Source: Thiothrix caldifontis (GTDB lineage: Bacteria; Pseudomonadota; Gammaproteobacteria; Thiotrichales; Thiotrichaceae). From it: DNA of 42,887 nucleotides. The position numbers were made by a program, and so were the translations under genes. Below the pieces are notes generated by a model, which worked only from the letters and a program-made list of their open reading frames with translations, was not told the origin of the DNA and ran no database searches. The DNA is taken from NCBI RefSeq assembly GCF_900107695.1, contig NZ_FNQP01000027.1, positions 1-42,887 on the forward strand. The letters are read 5' to 3'. Of the stretch, positions 14,531 to 22,459 are shown piece after piece; the stretch's first letter is position 1; the number at the start of each line of letters is the position of its first letter.

Positions 14531-15270
14531 GCTGCTCCCTTAGTCAGTTTGAAATACAACCAATACGGCAAAATACGCAACAGTTTCATCAAATAAGCAA
14601 AGCGCTTAGGAAAAACAATCTCGAAATTTTGACGCGGCAAATCGCGCATAATTGCTTGTGCCGCATCTTCGGCCTCCATCAGAAACGGCATTTTGAAATC
14701 GTTTTTATCGGTCAGCGGCGAACGCACAAAACCAGGGTTAACCACCCGCAGTAACACACCCTTAGCTTTCAACTCCAGGTGCAACGATTCCGCCAAGCTG
14801 ATCACCGCCGCCTTGCTGGCACTGTAAGGGGCAGATTTTGGTAAACCGCGATACCCCGCAATACTCGCCGTTAACAAAACTTGCCCCCGTCCTCGTGCCA
14901 ACATCAACGGCAAGATGGCATCCAGCCCGTTCACCACCCCCAGATAATTGATGTCACACAGCTTGCGGAACAACCCAATATTGAAATCCGCCAAGGGCAT
15001 CGGCGTATAATCCCCCGCATTCAGCACGCACAAGTCGATTTCGCCCAACTCGCGGGTAATCGCCGCTGCCGCTTCATGCAGGCTCGACACATTGGTCACA
15101 TCCAGCGTATAGGGGTGCAAGGCTGGGTTTTGCGCTTGCATCGCCCTTAACGGCTCCAGTCGCCGGGCGCTAATCGCCACCTGCCAACCGGCTTGTGCCA
15201 ACTGGAACGCCAGCGCCTGCCCGATACCCGAACTTGCCCCCACCAGCCACGCGACAGACTGCGCTTTCAT
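14527..15270 (-). CDS. short-chain dehydrogenase/reductase
   Basis: A classical SDR of 247 residues with the NAD(P) motif WLVGASSGIGQAL, the NAG motif (VLNAGDY), the catalytic Ser in LLTASIAGY and YSASK. The C-terminus ends in a hydrophobic stretch (LRILPYWLYFKL), suggesting membrane association. ATG 15270 overlaps the DUF3429 stop by one base (TGATG). Substrate unknown; in this neighbourhood a lipid or aldehyde is likely. Confidence 0.88.
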   Translation of the reverse strand: MKAQSVAWLVGASSGIGQALAFQLAQAGWQVAISARRLEPLRAMQAQNPALHPYTLDVTNVSSLHEAAAAITRELGEIDLCVLNAGDYTPMPLADFNIGLFRKLCDINYLGVVNGLDAILPLMLARGRGQVLLTASIAGYRGLPKSAPYSASKAAVISLAESLHLELKAKGVLLRVVNPGFVRSPLTDKNDFKMPFLMEAEDAAQAIMRDLPRQNFEIVFPKRFAYLMKLLRILPYWLYFKLTKGAA

Positions 15271-15728
15271 CACACTGCCACTCCCGCTGCCACCAATAAC
15301 AGCACCACAATCACCGTCAAATGCAGACGCATTTTCCCGTAATCTGCCGACAAATGCTTAAACAGCAGCAGCGAGTCCACGATATAAGCCAACGCCACCA
15401 ACCCAGCCAACACGAACAACGCCCATTTAATCGGCAACAACAAAGAAAACCACGCCAGTACACTGGGCACAACACTAAACAGCAACAACTTGCCCAAGTC
15501 ACGCTCATCCAGCGTATCCTGCATCCCCAACGCCACACCCCAATGCACCGCACCGAGGAAGCTCAGGATAATCGCCGCATACGCTGCCAGCCACCAATCC
15601 AGCCGCACATTTTCCAACAGCGGCAAACCAGACCCCAGCAATAACGCCACCGTCAGGGCAAAAAACGGCACTAAGCCGCCGTAACCTAACCACCACATCA
15701 CTTTGGGCAAAGAACGTTTAGGGTACAT
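15270..15728 (-). CDS. DUF3429 membrane protein
   Basis: A 152-residue protein with about five hydrophobic helices, including the family segment LSFLGAVHWGVAL. AAAGGAG precedes ATG 15728. First gene of the minus operon with SDR and NTF2-like. The family is often found with photolyase/Cfa clusters; function unknown. Confidence 0.85.
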   Translation of the reverse strand: MYPKRSLPKVMWWLGYGGLVPFFALTVALLLGSGLPLLENVRLDWWLAAYAAIILSFLGAVHWGVALGMQDTLDERDLGKLLLFSVVPSVLAWFSLLLPIKWALFVLAGLVALAYIVDSLLLFKHLSADYGKMRLHLTVIVVLLLVAAGVAV

Positions 15729-15755
15729 GAGAATCTCCTTTTCTGGCTTGTTGGA

Positions 15756-15782
15756 CGTATACAGGATTGTAGCCTGTGTACG
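15756..15782. promoter_or_regulatory. 10-bp inverted repeat upstream of DUF3429
   Basis: CGTATACAGG, a 7-base spacer, then CCTGTGTACG, with one G-T step. It lies 28-54 bases before the DUF3429 ATG and directly after the lipocalin pseudogene. There is no T-run in either direction, so an operator is more likely than a terminator. Confidence 0.35.
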
Positions 15783-15785
15783 GCG

Positions 15786-15964
15786 TTATTCCTGCTTCAC
15801 AAAAATCAGTTTGTCAGTGGCAAAACCAAGGCTTTTCGCCTTATCCATCACTCGACTTGGAAACCTGTCACTGGCGTTATGCCGTCTGGAATGCCGACAC
15901 AGCCGGACAACAACAGTGCCAAACCCAGTAGCCATGCGTAAGATAATTTTCTGTACAACTTCAT
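15786..15964 (-). pseudogene. lipocalin (blc) pseudogene with internal deletion
   Basis: The ATG at 15964, preceded by AAGGAG, opens a lipoprotein signal peptide (lipobox LSGC) and the lipocalin start GIPDGITPVTGFQVE. The frame then meets TGA. The lipocalin C-terminus KAKSLGFATDKLIFVKQE follows immediately in another frame and ends at 15786. About 125 codons between these parts are gone. The intact paralogue at 39739-40272 shows both ends (PEGITPVTGFNVE and AQSLGFATDKLILVKQ), which proves the origin. Confidence 0.8.
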
Positions 15965-15993
15965 AAAAAACTCCTTGTAAAGTGTAACGATAC

Positions 15994-16045
15994 TAGCACC
16001 AATATTGTACATTACTGATAATCAGCAGGAATACTGCGGTTTAAG
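15994..16045. repeat. 52-bp promoter-like repeat, copy 1
   Basis: 45 of 52 bases match 18572-18623. The identical 21-bp core (16008-16028) includes tacattactgataatcag, with the palindrome CTGATAATCAG. It lies upstream of the lipocalin pseudogene on the minus strand. Probably a duplicated promoter/operator. Confidence 0.6.
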
Positions 16046-16064
16046 AACACCACAACAGCACGCT

Positions 16065-16850
16065 TCAACCAATCAATACCGAACGCATCGAAATCGAGCC
16101 GTAAGCAAATCCCTCCACCGGATAACGAACTCGATCTCCTGCGTCCTTGAGTGCCAACGCATACAAGAGCGGCAAATAATGTTCACTGGTCGGTACAGCA
16201 AGCCGCGCATCCTCCCCAAACCCGACATAATCCAGTAACGGCTGATGCATCGCGCTGTTAATACCAGCGCACACTGCCTGATCAAAGCGTTGCGCCCAAT
16301 CAAACGCATGATCTTCCGGCAAGACCATACGCCGTAAGTTATGCACAATGTTGCCGCTACACAGCACCAACACCCCTTCAGTACGTAAAAAAGCCAGTTG
16401 CTGCGCCAAGGCGTAATGAGCAGCGGGTGGCTGATCCGCATTCATGCTCAACTGAATCACCGGAATATCCGCCTGTGGGTACATCATCGCCAAAGGACAC
16501 CATGCGCCATGATCCAACCCCCAGCTCTCATCCAACGCAATGCGCGTATGGCTAACCTGTTGCGCAATCCGTTTCGCCAAGGCTGGTGCGCCGGGTGCGA
16601 GGTATTGCATCTGGAACAATCGCGCATCCATACGCCCAAAATCGTGAAGCGTGCGCGGTTGCGGCATCGCTGTTACCAGCGTTTTACCGCGTGTCAGCCA
16701 ATGCGCAGAAACCACCATGATTGCTTGTGGGCGCGGTAAACTTTGCGCTAATTGTCGCCATGCGCGGGTATAACGGTTATCGCTCAACACCAGCGTCGGT
16801 GCGCCGTGACCAATGAAAACCACCGGCATTTTTGGCAGATGATCAGCCAT
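16065..16850 (-). CDS. LigB-family extradiol dioxygenase, YgiD/4,5-DOPA dioxygenase type
   Basis: A 261-residue protein with the LigB-type metal and catalytic residues: HGAP (His15), VSAHW (His50), GLDHGAW and PTSEHYLP. This pattern belongs to the YgiD/DODA group, Zn- or Fe-dependent enzymes that split DOPA-like catechols to give betalamic acid or muscaflavin. ATG 16850 gives the full family length. It is divergent from the DCC-family gene across 102 bases. A pigment or aromatic-detoxification role is possible; the substrate cannot be read from sequence. Confidence 0.88.
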   Translation of the reverse strand: MADHLPKMPVVFIGHGAPTLVLSDNRYTRAWRQLAQSLPRPQAIMVVSAHWLTRGKTLVTAMPQPRTLHDFGRMDARLFQMQYLAPGAPALAKRIAQQVSHTRIALDESWGLDHGAWCPLAMMYPQADIPVIQLSMNADQPPAAHYALAQQLAFLRTEGVLVLCSGNIVHNLRRMVLPEDHAFDWAQRFDQAVCAGINSAMHQPLLDYVGFGEDARLAVPTSEHYLPLLYALALKDAGDRVRYPVEGFAYGSISMRSVLIG

Positions 16851-16908
16851 ACAAATCCCCTTTATTCAACCCAAACAACACCAAGGTTTCTTGAAACACA
16901 TTAGGAAA

Positions 16909-16924
16909 GGCTTATGTTTAAGCC
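16909..16924. other. small perfect hairpin before the DCC-family gene
   Basis: GGCTTA, loop TGTT, TAAGCC, 29 bases before ATG 16953. It may lie in the leader. No known element is recognised. Confidence 0.25.
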
Positions 16925-16952
16925 ATTACCCCACATTCTAAGGAATCCACAC

Positions 16953-17324
16953 ATGACCACCCCGAAAGTAACCTGCTTCCACGACGGCGAATGCCCCATC
17001 TGCAACCTCGAAATCAACGGCATGAAAAAGCTGGATACAGCGGGCAATATTCAGTGGATCGACATCACCCAAGAATCGGAAGCCTTGGCTGCGGCGGGGA
17101 TTACCTACAAACAAGCGATGGAACGCATTCACGTCATCGGCGCAGACCAGCAAATGCAAACCGGGGTGCGCGGTTTTATCCAAGTGTGGAAACAACTGCC
17201 TTACTATCGACGCATGGCGGCACTCCTCGAACGCCTGCCGTTTTTAGTGCCTGTCATGGAAATGGGATATCGTGTATTTGCGTACTGGCGATTGCCACTC
17301 ACGGGCAAAAAACGGGTTTCGTAG
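16953..17324 (+). CDS. DCC-family (DUF393) thiol-disulfide protein
   Basis: A 123-residue DUF393 protein with the family CxxC motif in FHDGECPICNLEI. It is cytoplasmic, with no signal peptide. ATG 16953 with AAGGA upstream is preferred over an ATG at 16914, which lacks a site. The predicted role is thiol-disulfide chemistry on an unknown partner. Converges on DUF2237 with a 12-base gap. Confidence 0.85.
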   Translation: MTTPKVTCFHDGECPICNLEINGMKKLDTAGNIQWIDITQESEALAAAGITYKQAMERIHVIGADQQMQTGVRGFIQVWKQLPYYRRMAALLERLPFLVPVMEMGYRVFAYWRLPLTGKKRVS

Positions 17325-17336
17325 ATTTAGATTTCA

Positions 17337-17714
17337 TCATGACAAATCAATCGCGTGCTGCTTCAAATCATCCAACGACAATACCTGCAAACACGCCTGA
17401 TGGGTGGCGCGAACCACCAATCTAGGGGCTTTCCCAGCCTCAAATGCCTCCAGCCAGCGACGCGCACACAAACACCAGCGATCGCCGGGCTTCAGTCCGG
17501 GGAAACCGTATTGTGGTTGCGGGGTTATCAAGTCATTACCCTGTTCACGGCTGTATTCCAGAAAATCGCGTGTCATCACCGCACAAAGCGTGTGTGAACC
17601 CACGTCTTGCTTGCTGGTATTGCAAGACCCGTCGCGGAAAAAACCCGTATTCGGTTGTGTGCTGCATACTTCGAGTTCTGTACCGAGTACATTGAGCGAA
17701 TCCATCTTATCCAT
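17337..17714 (-). CDS. DUF2237 protein
   Basis: A 125-residue DUF2237 protein (NVLGTELEVCSTQPNTGFFR, then GSHTLCAVMTRDFLEYSREQ, PGDRWCLCARRWLEA). It has several conserved Cys and Trp residues; function unknown. Start ATG 17714 has AGGAG upstream; an earlier ATG at 17762 would overlap the preceding gene further. Last gene of the TIGR03643-DUF2452-DUF2237 minus operon. Confidence 0.85.
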   Translation of the reverse strand: MDKMDSLNVLGTELEVCSTQPNTGFFRDGSCNTSKQDVGSHTLCAVMTRDFLEYSREQGNDLITPQPQYGFPGLKPGDRWCLCARRWLEAFEAGKAPRLVVRATHQACLQVLSLDDLKQHAIDLS

Positions 17715-18266
17715 TACTGATGCTCCTGATGAGTGAAATCTGTCTACCATACTCGCTATCATACACTGCCTGCTGATAATTCAACTGCGCAATGCCAGCC
17801 AACTGCATAGACCGCCCCAACGAATTCGCCAACGCCGACGCAAACACCCGCTGGTAAAAAGGCAGCGATGCCACATAGACGGGCAATGCCGCTTCCAGCG
17901 TCGGACTCGCTTGCAACACCTGCTCCAAGGTTTCACGCCGGGTACGAATATAAGCCAGAAACACGGCATCGCGTGCAGTTTCTTCACTCAATTCCAACGT
18001 CCACGCCAAATCATCATGCAATTCACAGCACCCGATCACCTGATCAAACGTCGGCACACTCCATTGTTGCGGGAACACTGGCGAAAGCTGAAAACGTTCA
18101 CCGTAGCGATACAACCAATACTTGCGCCCGCGCACGGGTTTGAAACTGAAGCGACTTTCCAGCACAAACATCGATGTAAACAAATCAGCCGTCTGCTGGC
18201 ATTGCCCAGCGCCGCCAACACCGGCACTAGCCCTTTGCCTTGCGGATTCGGATTTTTCTGTTTCAC
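17707..18266 (-). pseudogene. DUF2452 gene with a frameshift near its 5' end
   Basis: The N-terminus KQKNPNPQGKGLVPVLAALG begins at GTG 18266 and runs in one frame. The rest, starting ADLFTSMFVLESRFSFKPV, is in another frame and continues to 17707. Both parts are typical of DUF2452 (NPNPQGKGLVPVL is the family opening). The change of frame falls within about 18180-18220 and some codons may also be missing. A sequencing error there would restore the gene. Confidence 0.65.
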
Positions 18267-18276
18267 GATCTCATTC

Positions 18277-18540
18277 CTAGCGGGTACGCTGTGATGGACA
18301 GACGAATCGCCCGACCAGAAAACCACGTTTGCCCAAATGTTTGGTGGTGCGCCCCGCCATGCGTTTACGCCACATCCGAAAACTGGACGGCTGCATCTGT
18401 TGGCGCATCAAATCAATCACCGCCGTTTCGTTCAAGCCGTAAAGCGTGTTAATGGCTTCAAACGGGGTACGGTCTTCCCATGCCATTTCCACGATGCGGC
18501 TCAAGTCAGCGTCATTGAAAGCAGTTTTGTATAACTTCAT
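18277..18540 (-). CDS. TIGR03643/DUF2805 family small protein
   Basis: An 87-residue protein with the family pattern MAWEDRTPFEAI, then LMRQQMQPSSFRMWRKRMAGR. It looks like a helix-turn-helix-sized unit; function unknown. Genes of this family regularly sit beside DUF2256 and COG3046 photolyases, as here. Divergent from DUF2256 across a 98-base promoter region. Confidence 0.85.
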   Translation of the reverse strand: MKLYKTAFNDADLSRIVEMAWEDRTPFEAINTLYGLNETAVIDLMRQQMQPSSFRMWRKRMAGRTTKHLGKRGFLVGRFVCPSQRTR

Positions 18541-18571
18541 TTGAAAAATACCTTATAAACTCTCCCGATAA

Positions 18572-18623
18572 TAGCACCAGACTTATACATTACTGATAAT
18601 CAGCAGTAACATTGCGGTTTAAG
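18572..18623. repeat. 52-bp promoter-like repeat, copy 2
   Basis: Matches 15994-16045 at 45 of 52 positions, with an identical 21-bp core at 18586-18606 containing CTGATAATCAG. It lies in the divergent region between TIGR03643 (-) and DUF2256-photolyase (+), so it may control both directions. Confidence 0.6.
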
Positions 18624-18638
18624 GATTCAACAACGTAC

Positions 18639-18794
18639 ATGGCACACCACAAACCCACCCTACCCCACAAAACCTGCCCCATCTGCCAACGCCCGTTCGC
18701 ATGGCGCAAAAAATGGGAAAAATACTGGGATGAGGTGAAATACTGTTCCGAACGCTGCCGCCGCAGCCGTGACACAGGCGCGACTCATGCGTAA
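18639..18794 (+). CDS. DUF2256 zinc-ribbon protein, copy 1
   Basis: A 51-residue protein with two Cys pairs, CPICQ (Cys13, Cys16) and YCSERC (Cys36, Cys40), able to hold one zinc. The core RPFAWRKKWEKYWDEVKYCS is the DUF2256 signature. The stop overlaps the photolyase start by 8 bases (ATGCGTAA), showing coupling. A second copy at 42399 is identical at 43 of 51 positions. Function unknown. Confidence 0.9.
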   Translation: MAHHKPTLPHKTCPICQRPFAWRKKWEKYWDEVKYCSERCRRSRDTGATHA

Positions 18795-20307
18795 ATTGTG
18801 CCTAATTCTCGGCGACCAACTCGACCGCGCCTCACCGCTATTCAAAGACTTCGACCCGCAACACGATTGCCTGTGGATGGCAGAAGTTACCCAAGAAGCC
18901 ACGCACGTCTGGTCACACAAGCAACGCATCGCGCTGTTTCTTGCAGCCATGCGCCACTTCGCTGCCGAACTCACCGTCAAACAATACCCGCTACACTACC
19001 TCAAACTTGACCAGCACCACGCCGCCAGTTTAGGCGAAGCATTGGCACAAACGTTGCAAACCACTTCTCCCGCCGAAGTCTGGCTGGTACGCCCCGGTGA
19101 TTACCGCGTCTTGCTGGAAATTGTCGCCACCTGCAAACACTACAATACCCCGCTGAAACTGCTCAGCGACACCCACTTCCTGTCAACTCCCGGCGAATTC
19201 CGTCGCTGGGCAGGCGAACGCAAGCAATTGCGCATGGAATATTGGTATCGAGAACTGCGCAAACGCTACAATATTCTACTCGAAGACGGCAAGCAGCCCA
19301 TCGGCGGCAACTGGAATTACGACAGCGACAACCGCAAATCCTTTCCCAAATCCGGTCCGACTGCCGTGCCAGCGCCCCCCAATTTTGCCACTGATAATAT
19401 TACCCAAGAAGTCATTCGGCTGGTGAATGCACGTTTTCCCGATCACCCCGGCACACTCGATAGCCTGCAATGGTCGGTCACGCCCGTACAAGCGCAACAA
19501 GCGCTTACCCGTTTTCTCGATGAAGCACTGCCCCAATTCGGCGATTTTCAAGATGCCATGTGGCAACATCAGCCCTTCCTCAACCATTCCCTGCTTGCCA
19601 GCAGCCTCAACCTCAAATTGCTGAATCCGCTGGAGGTTATCCGCAAAGCCGAAGAACGTTATTGGCAACACCGCGCCCCCTTAGCCACTGTTGAAGGTTT
19701 CATCCGCCAAATTCTCGGCTGGCGTGAATACGTGCACGGCTTGTATTGGCAGCACATGCCCGACTGGTACGAGTGGAACGCGCTCGACGCACAACACGAT
19801 TTGCCCGCGTTTTACTGGACGGGCAACACTGAAATGAATTGCCTGCGGCAAGCCATCGGGCAAACCTTGCAACACGGTTACGCGCACCACATTCAACGGC
19901 TAATGGTCACAGGATTGTTTGCGCAACTCTACGGCGTGAAACCAATGCAGGTACACGAATGGTATCTGGCGGTATACGTCGATGCGGTCGAATGGGTGGA
20001 ATTGCCCAATACACTGGGCATGAGCCAGTACGCGGATGGCGGGCGCATGGCTTCCAAACCGTACATTGCCAGCGGCAAATACATCCAAAAAATGAGCAAT
20101 TATTGCCAACATTGCCGCTTTAACTCCGCCAAAGCCGTGGGTGCAGATGCCTGCCCGTTCACCACGCTATTTTGGGATTTTCTCGATCGGCACGAAGCGC
20201 GTTTTGCCGCACACCCGCGCATGGGGTTTATGGTGAGTAATTTGCGCAAACTATCCGCAACGGAACGCAACGCAATTAGGGCGCAAGCAGTGAGTATCAG
20301 GGCATAG
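18787..20307 (+). CDS. Fe-S bacterial cryptochrome/photolyase, (6-4) type (COG3046, PhrB-like)
   Basis: A 506-residue flavoprotein that should repair (6-4) photoproducts in DNA using light. It belongs to the FeS-BCP group: Cys352, Cys440, Cys443 and Cys456 have the spacing of the 4Fe-4S ligands of Agrobacterium PhrB (350, 438, 441, 454). The N-terminal LILGDQLD and central WREYVHGLYW, HHIQRLMVTG motifs are typical. ATG 18787 overlaps DUF2256. Fe-S loading would use the SUF genes found further along. Confidence 0.93.
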   Translation: MRKLCLILGDQLDRASPLFKDFDPQHDCLWMAEVTQEATHVWSHKQRIALFLAAMRHFAAELTVKQYPLHYLKLDQHHAASLGEALAQTLQTTSPAEVWLVRPGDYRVLLEIVATCKHYNTPLKLLSDTHFLSTPGEFRRWAGERKQLRMEYWYRELRKRYNILLEDGKQPIGGNWNYDSDNRKSFPKSGPTAVPAPPNFATDNITQEVIRLVNARFPDHPGTLDSLQWSVTPVQAQQALTRFLDEALPQFGDFQDAMWQHQPFLNHSLLASSLNLKLLNPLEVIRKAEERYWQHRAPLATVEGFIRQILGWREYVHGLYWQHMPDWYEWNALDAQHDLPAFYWTGNTEMNCLRQAIGQTLQHGYAHHIQRLMVTGLFAQLYGVKPMQVHEWYLAVYVDAVEWVELPNTLGMSQYADGGRMASKPYIASGKYIQKMSNYCQHCRFNSAKAVGADACPFTTLFWDFLDRHEARFAAHPRMGFMVSNLRKLSATERNAIRAQAVSIRA

Positions 20308-20322
20308 CATTGTCACACTCTT

Positions 20323-20362
20323 GTACAATTACCCGATATAAAGCAGGATTAATTGCAGGTCT
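20323..20362. promoter_or_regulatory. degenerate third copy of the promoter-like repeat
   Basis: Starting TGTACAATTACCCGATA and including AAAGCAGGATTAATTGCAGG, it aligns, with small gaps, to TGTACATTACTGATA and CAGCAGGAATACTGCGG of copy 1. It precedes the small gene-SDR pseudogene. Suggestive only. Confidence 0.3.
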
Positions 20363-20411
20363 TGTCGAGAATCACGACACTCAGGGTACAACCATTAGGA
20401 GGAGTTCAACC

Positions 20412-20809
20412 ATGCGCATTTCAACCCTTGACCCCATTAGCCTAGAAGATTTTGCCAGCAATTGGCGGTGCAATTTCCCGACATCCACCTGATTCGTTTG
20501 GCGCGTCACACCGAAACATTGTTGCCATTGAGCATTGCAACACAAGACATTAGCTTCGATCTCACCGACGAAGCCAGCATGATTACCGCGTTGCAAAGCT
20601 TGCCGGACAACGCCGAGATTGATTGGGTTTTTATTGCTACTGGCTGGTTACACGACAACGATACTCAGCCCGAAAAAACATGGCTCAATCTGTACGCGGA
20701 TCACCTGCTACGTTCGTTCACCCTGAACACCGTCAGCCCTATGCAAACCCGCCAATTGAGCGATTCGGGGCAACTTTTCGACTTCATGGGTTTGCCATTC
20801 GCGCCCTAA
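20412..20809 (+). pseudogene. fused remnant of small gene and SDR (two internal deletions)
   Basis: The ATG at 20412, after AGGAGG, opens MRISTLDPISLED, matching the start of the intact small gene at 41355 (MRVCTLDPITLED). It runs straight into SDR sequence FCQQLAVQFPDIHLIRLARH in a different frame, removing the rest of the small gene and the first ~25 SDR codons. A second, in-frame deletion joins NTVSP to MQTRQLSDSGQLFDFMGLPF, removing about 100 codons, including the catalytic YxxxK. The intact paralogues are at 41355 and 41576. The NAD motif and active site are gone, so it cannot work as an SDR. Confidence 0.8.
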
Positions 20810-20830
20810 ACTTTGTGACAGGAACTCCCC

Positions 20831-21100
20831 ATGTACCGAGCCAAACTGCAAGCCCAACTCAAATCCCTCAGCACCGTTAACACCACCACGCAATGCTGGG
20901 AATGGCAGGGGCAAATTTCCAATAGCGGGCGCGGGCGTATTATGATCCAAGACGACGGAATGCCGCGCACAGTCGGTGCAGACGATGCCAGCTACATTGC
21001 GTTTTTCGGGGAAATCCCACCGAAATCCCTAGTACGCCAAACGTGTGGTAACCGCTTATGCATCAACCCCGAACACCTCGAACTGATGAAACTGCCATGA
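20831..21100 (+). CDS. HNH-like small protein with altered motif
   Basis: An 89-residue protein resembling HNH_3 homing-type nucleases: CWEWQG near the start, then IAFFGEIPPKSLVRQTCGNR and LCINPEHLEL. In the family the first His sits in VRHxC; here it is Gln (VRQTC), so the catalytic His is missing while the zinc Cys and NPEHL remain. It may bind DNA without cutting. Its TGA overlaps the next ATG (ATGA), so it is co-translated with the ABC1 kinase. Confidence 0.7.
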   Translation: MYRAKLQAQLKSLSTVNTTTQCWEWQGQISNSGRGRIMIQDDGMPRTVGADDASYIAFFGEIPPKSLVRQTCGNRLCINPEHLELMKLP

Positions 21101-22419
21101 CGACTATTGACGAAAAACACAATGCCAGCGTTCCTTCAGGGCGTTTAGCTCGCATGGCTCGACTCGGTTCACTCGCCACGGGCGTTGCAGGCGGTATGAT
21201 CGCCGAAGGTGCGCGGCAACTCGCCCAAGGCAATCGCCCCAAAGTCAGCGACTTGCTGCTTACCCCCGCGAATGCCAAGCGTGTTGCCGACGAATTATCA
21301 CGGCTGCGTGGGGCAGCGATGAAAGTCGGGCAACTGCTGTCAATGGACGCAGGCGATATGTTGCCCGCCGAACTCACCGACATCCTCTCGCGGCTGCGCT
21401 CCGATGCCAAACCCATGCCTTTGAGCCAATTGGCAAAAGTGCTGGATGAGCAGTGGGGCAAAGGCTGGAACACCCGCTTCCAACAATTTTCTTTCCAACC
21501 CTTAGCGGCGGCTTCCATCGGGCAAGTGCATTCAGGGCATACTAAAGACGGGCGGCATTTAGCGCTGAAAATCCAATACCCCGGTGTACGTGAAAGCATT
21601 AGCAGTGACGTGGATAATGTTGCCGCGTTGCTACGCATTTCCGGGCTGATCCCCAAAAGTATCGACTACCAACCACTGTTGGAAGAAGCCAAGCAGCAAT
21701 TACACCAAGAAGCGGATTATTGTCAGGAAGCAGCCCACATCCGCCGTTACCAAACGCTGTTAGCGGATAGCCCTGAATTTGCACTGCCCACCGTACATGA
21801 CGACTTCACGACCACGAATATTCTGGCGATGACCCACGTTGGCGGTGTTCCGATTGAATCGCTGGCGAACGCGCCGCAAGCAGAGCGTGACCACGTAATG
21901 CACCTGCTACTCGGCTTGTTGTTCCGCGAAATCTTCAGCTTCCGGCTGGTGCAAACTGACCCGAATTTTGCCAATTACCGTTATGACCGCGAAGCGCAGC
22001 AATTGATTTTGCTGGACTTTGGCGCAACCCGCGCATACCCCGAATGCATTGCCGAAGGTTATCGACAAGTGATGCAAGGCGCGGTGCAACGCGACCGCGC
22101 CCTGATGGATGCAGGTGCGGCGCAAATCGGTTTCTTCCAAGCGTTCATCAAACCGGAGCAGCGGGCTGCGGTGCTGGATTTGTTTGAGCAAGCATGTGAG
22201 CCGTTGCGCTGGTACGGCGTGTATGACTTTGGATCATCGAATTTGGCAAGCCGAATTCGTGATGCAGGCATGGCGTTGAGCATGGAAAAAGATTACTGGC
22301 ATACCCCACCTGCTGATGCGTTATTTTTGCATCGCAAACTGGGCGGCTTGTATTTACTGGCGGCGAAATTGCGGGCGCGGGTGGATGTGGGTGGGTTGTT
22401 TGCGGCTCATGTACCGTAA
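21097..22419 (+). CDS. ABC1/UbiB-family atypical kinase
   Basis: A 440-residue ABC1 protein (COG0661, ADCK/UbiB type). The family N-terminal KxGQ motif appears as MKVGQLLSMD, the Ala-rich loop as AAASIGQVH, the Lys strand as LALKIQYPGV, and DPNFANY and LLDFGATR stand for the metal-binding loops. Such proteins act as ATPases/kinases in ubiquinone and membrane-lipid homeostasis; this one is not beside ubi genes, so its target is open. The start overlaps the HNH-like stop. Confidence 0.88.
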   Translation: MTTIDEKHNASVPSGRLARMARLGSLATGVAGGMIAEGARQLAQGNRPKVSDLLLTPANAKRVADELSRLRGAAMKVGQLLSMDAGDMLPAELTDILSRLRSDAKPMPLSQLAKVLDEQWGKGWNTRFQQFSFQPLAAASIGQVHSGHTKDGRHLALKIQYPGVRESISSDVDNVAALLRISGLIPKSIDYQPLLEEAKQQLHQEADYCQEAAHIRRYQTLLADSPEFALPTVHDDFTTTNILAMTHVGGVPIESLANAPQAERDHVMHLLLGLLFREIFSFRLVQTDPNFANYRYDREAQQLILLDFGATRAYPECIAEGYRQVMQGAVQRDRALMDAGAAQIGFFQAFIKPEQRAAVLDLFEQACEPLRWYGVYDFGSSNLASRIRDAGMALSMEKDYWHTPPADALFLHRKLGGLYLLAAKLRARVDVGGLFAAHVP

Positions 22420-22459
22420 GATTATGCTAGACTCGTGCCTTTTTAGTTGAGGAAAACCC

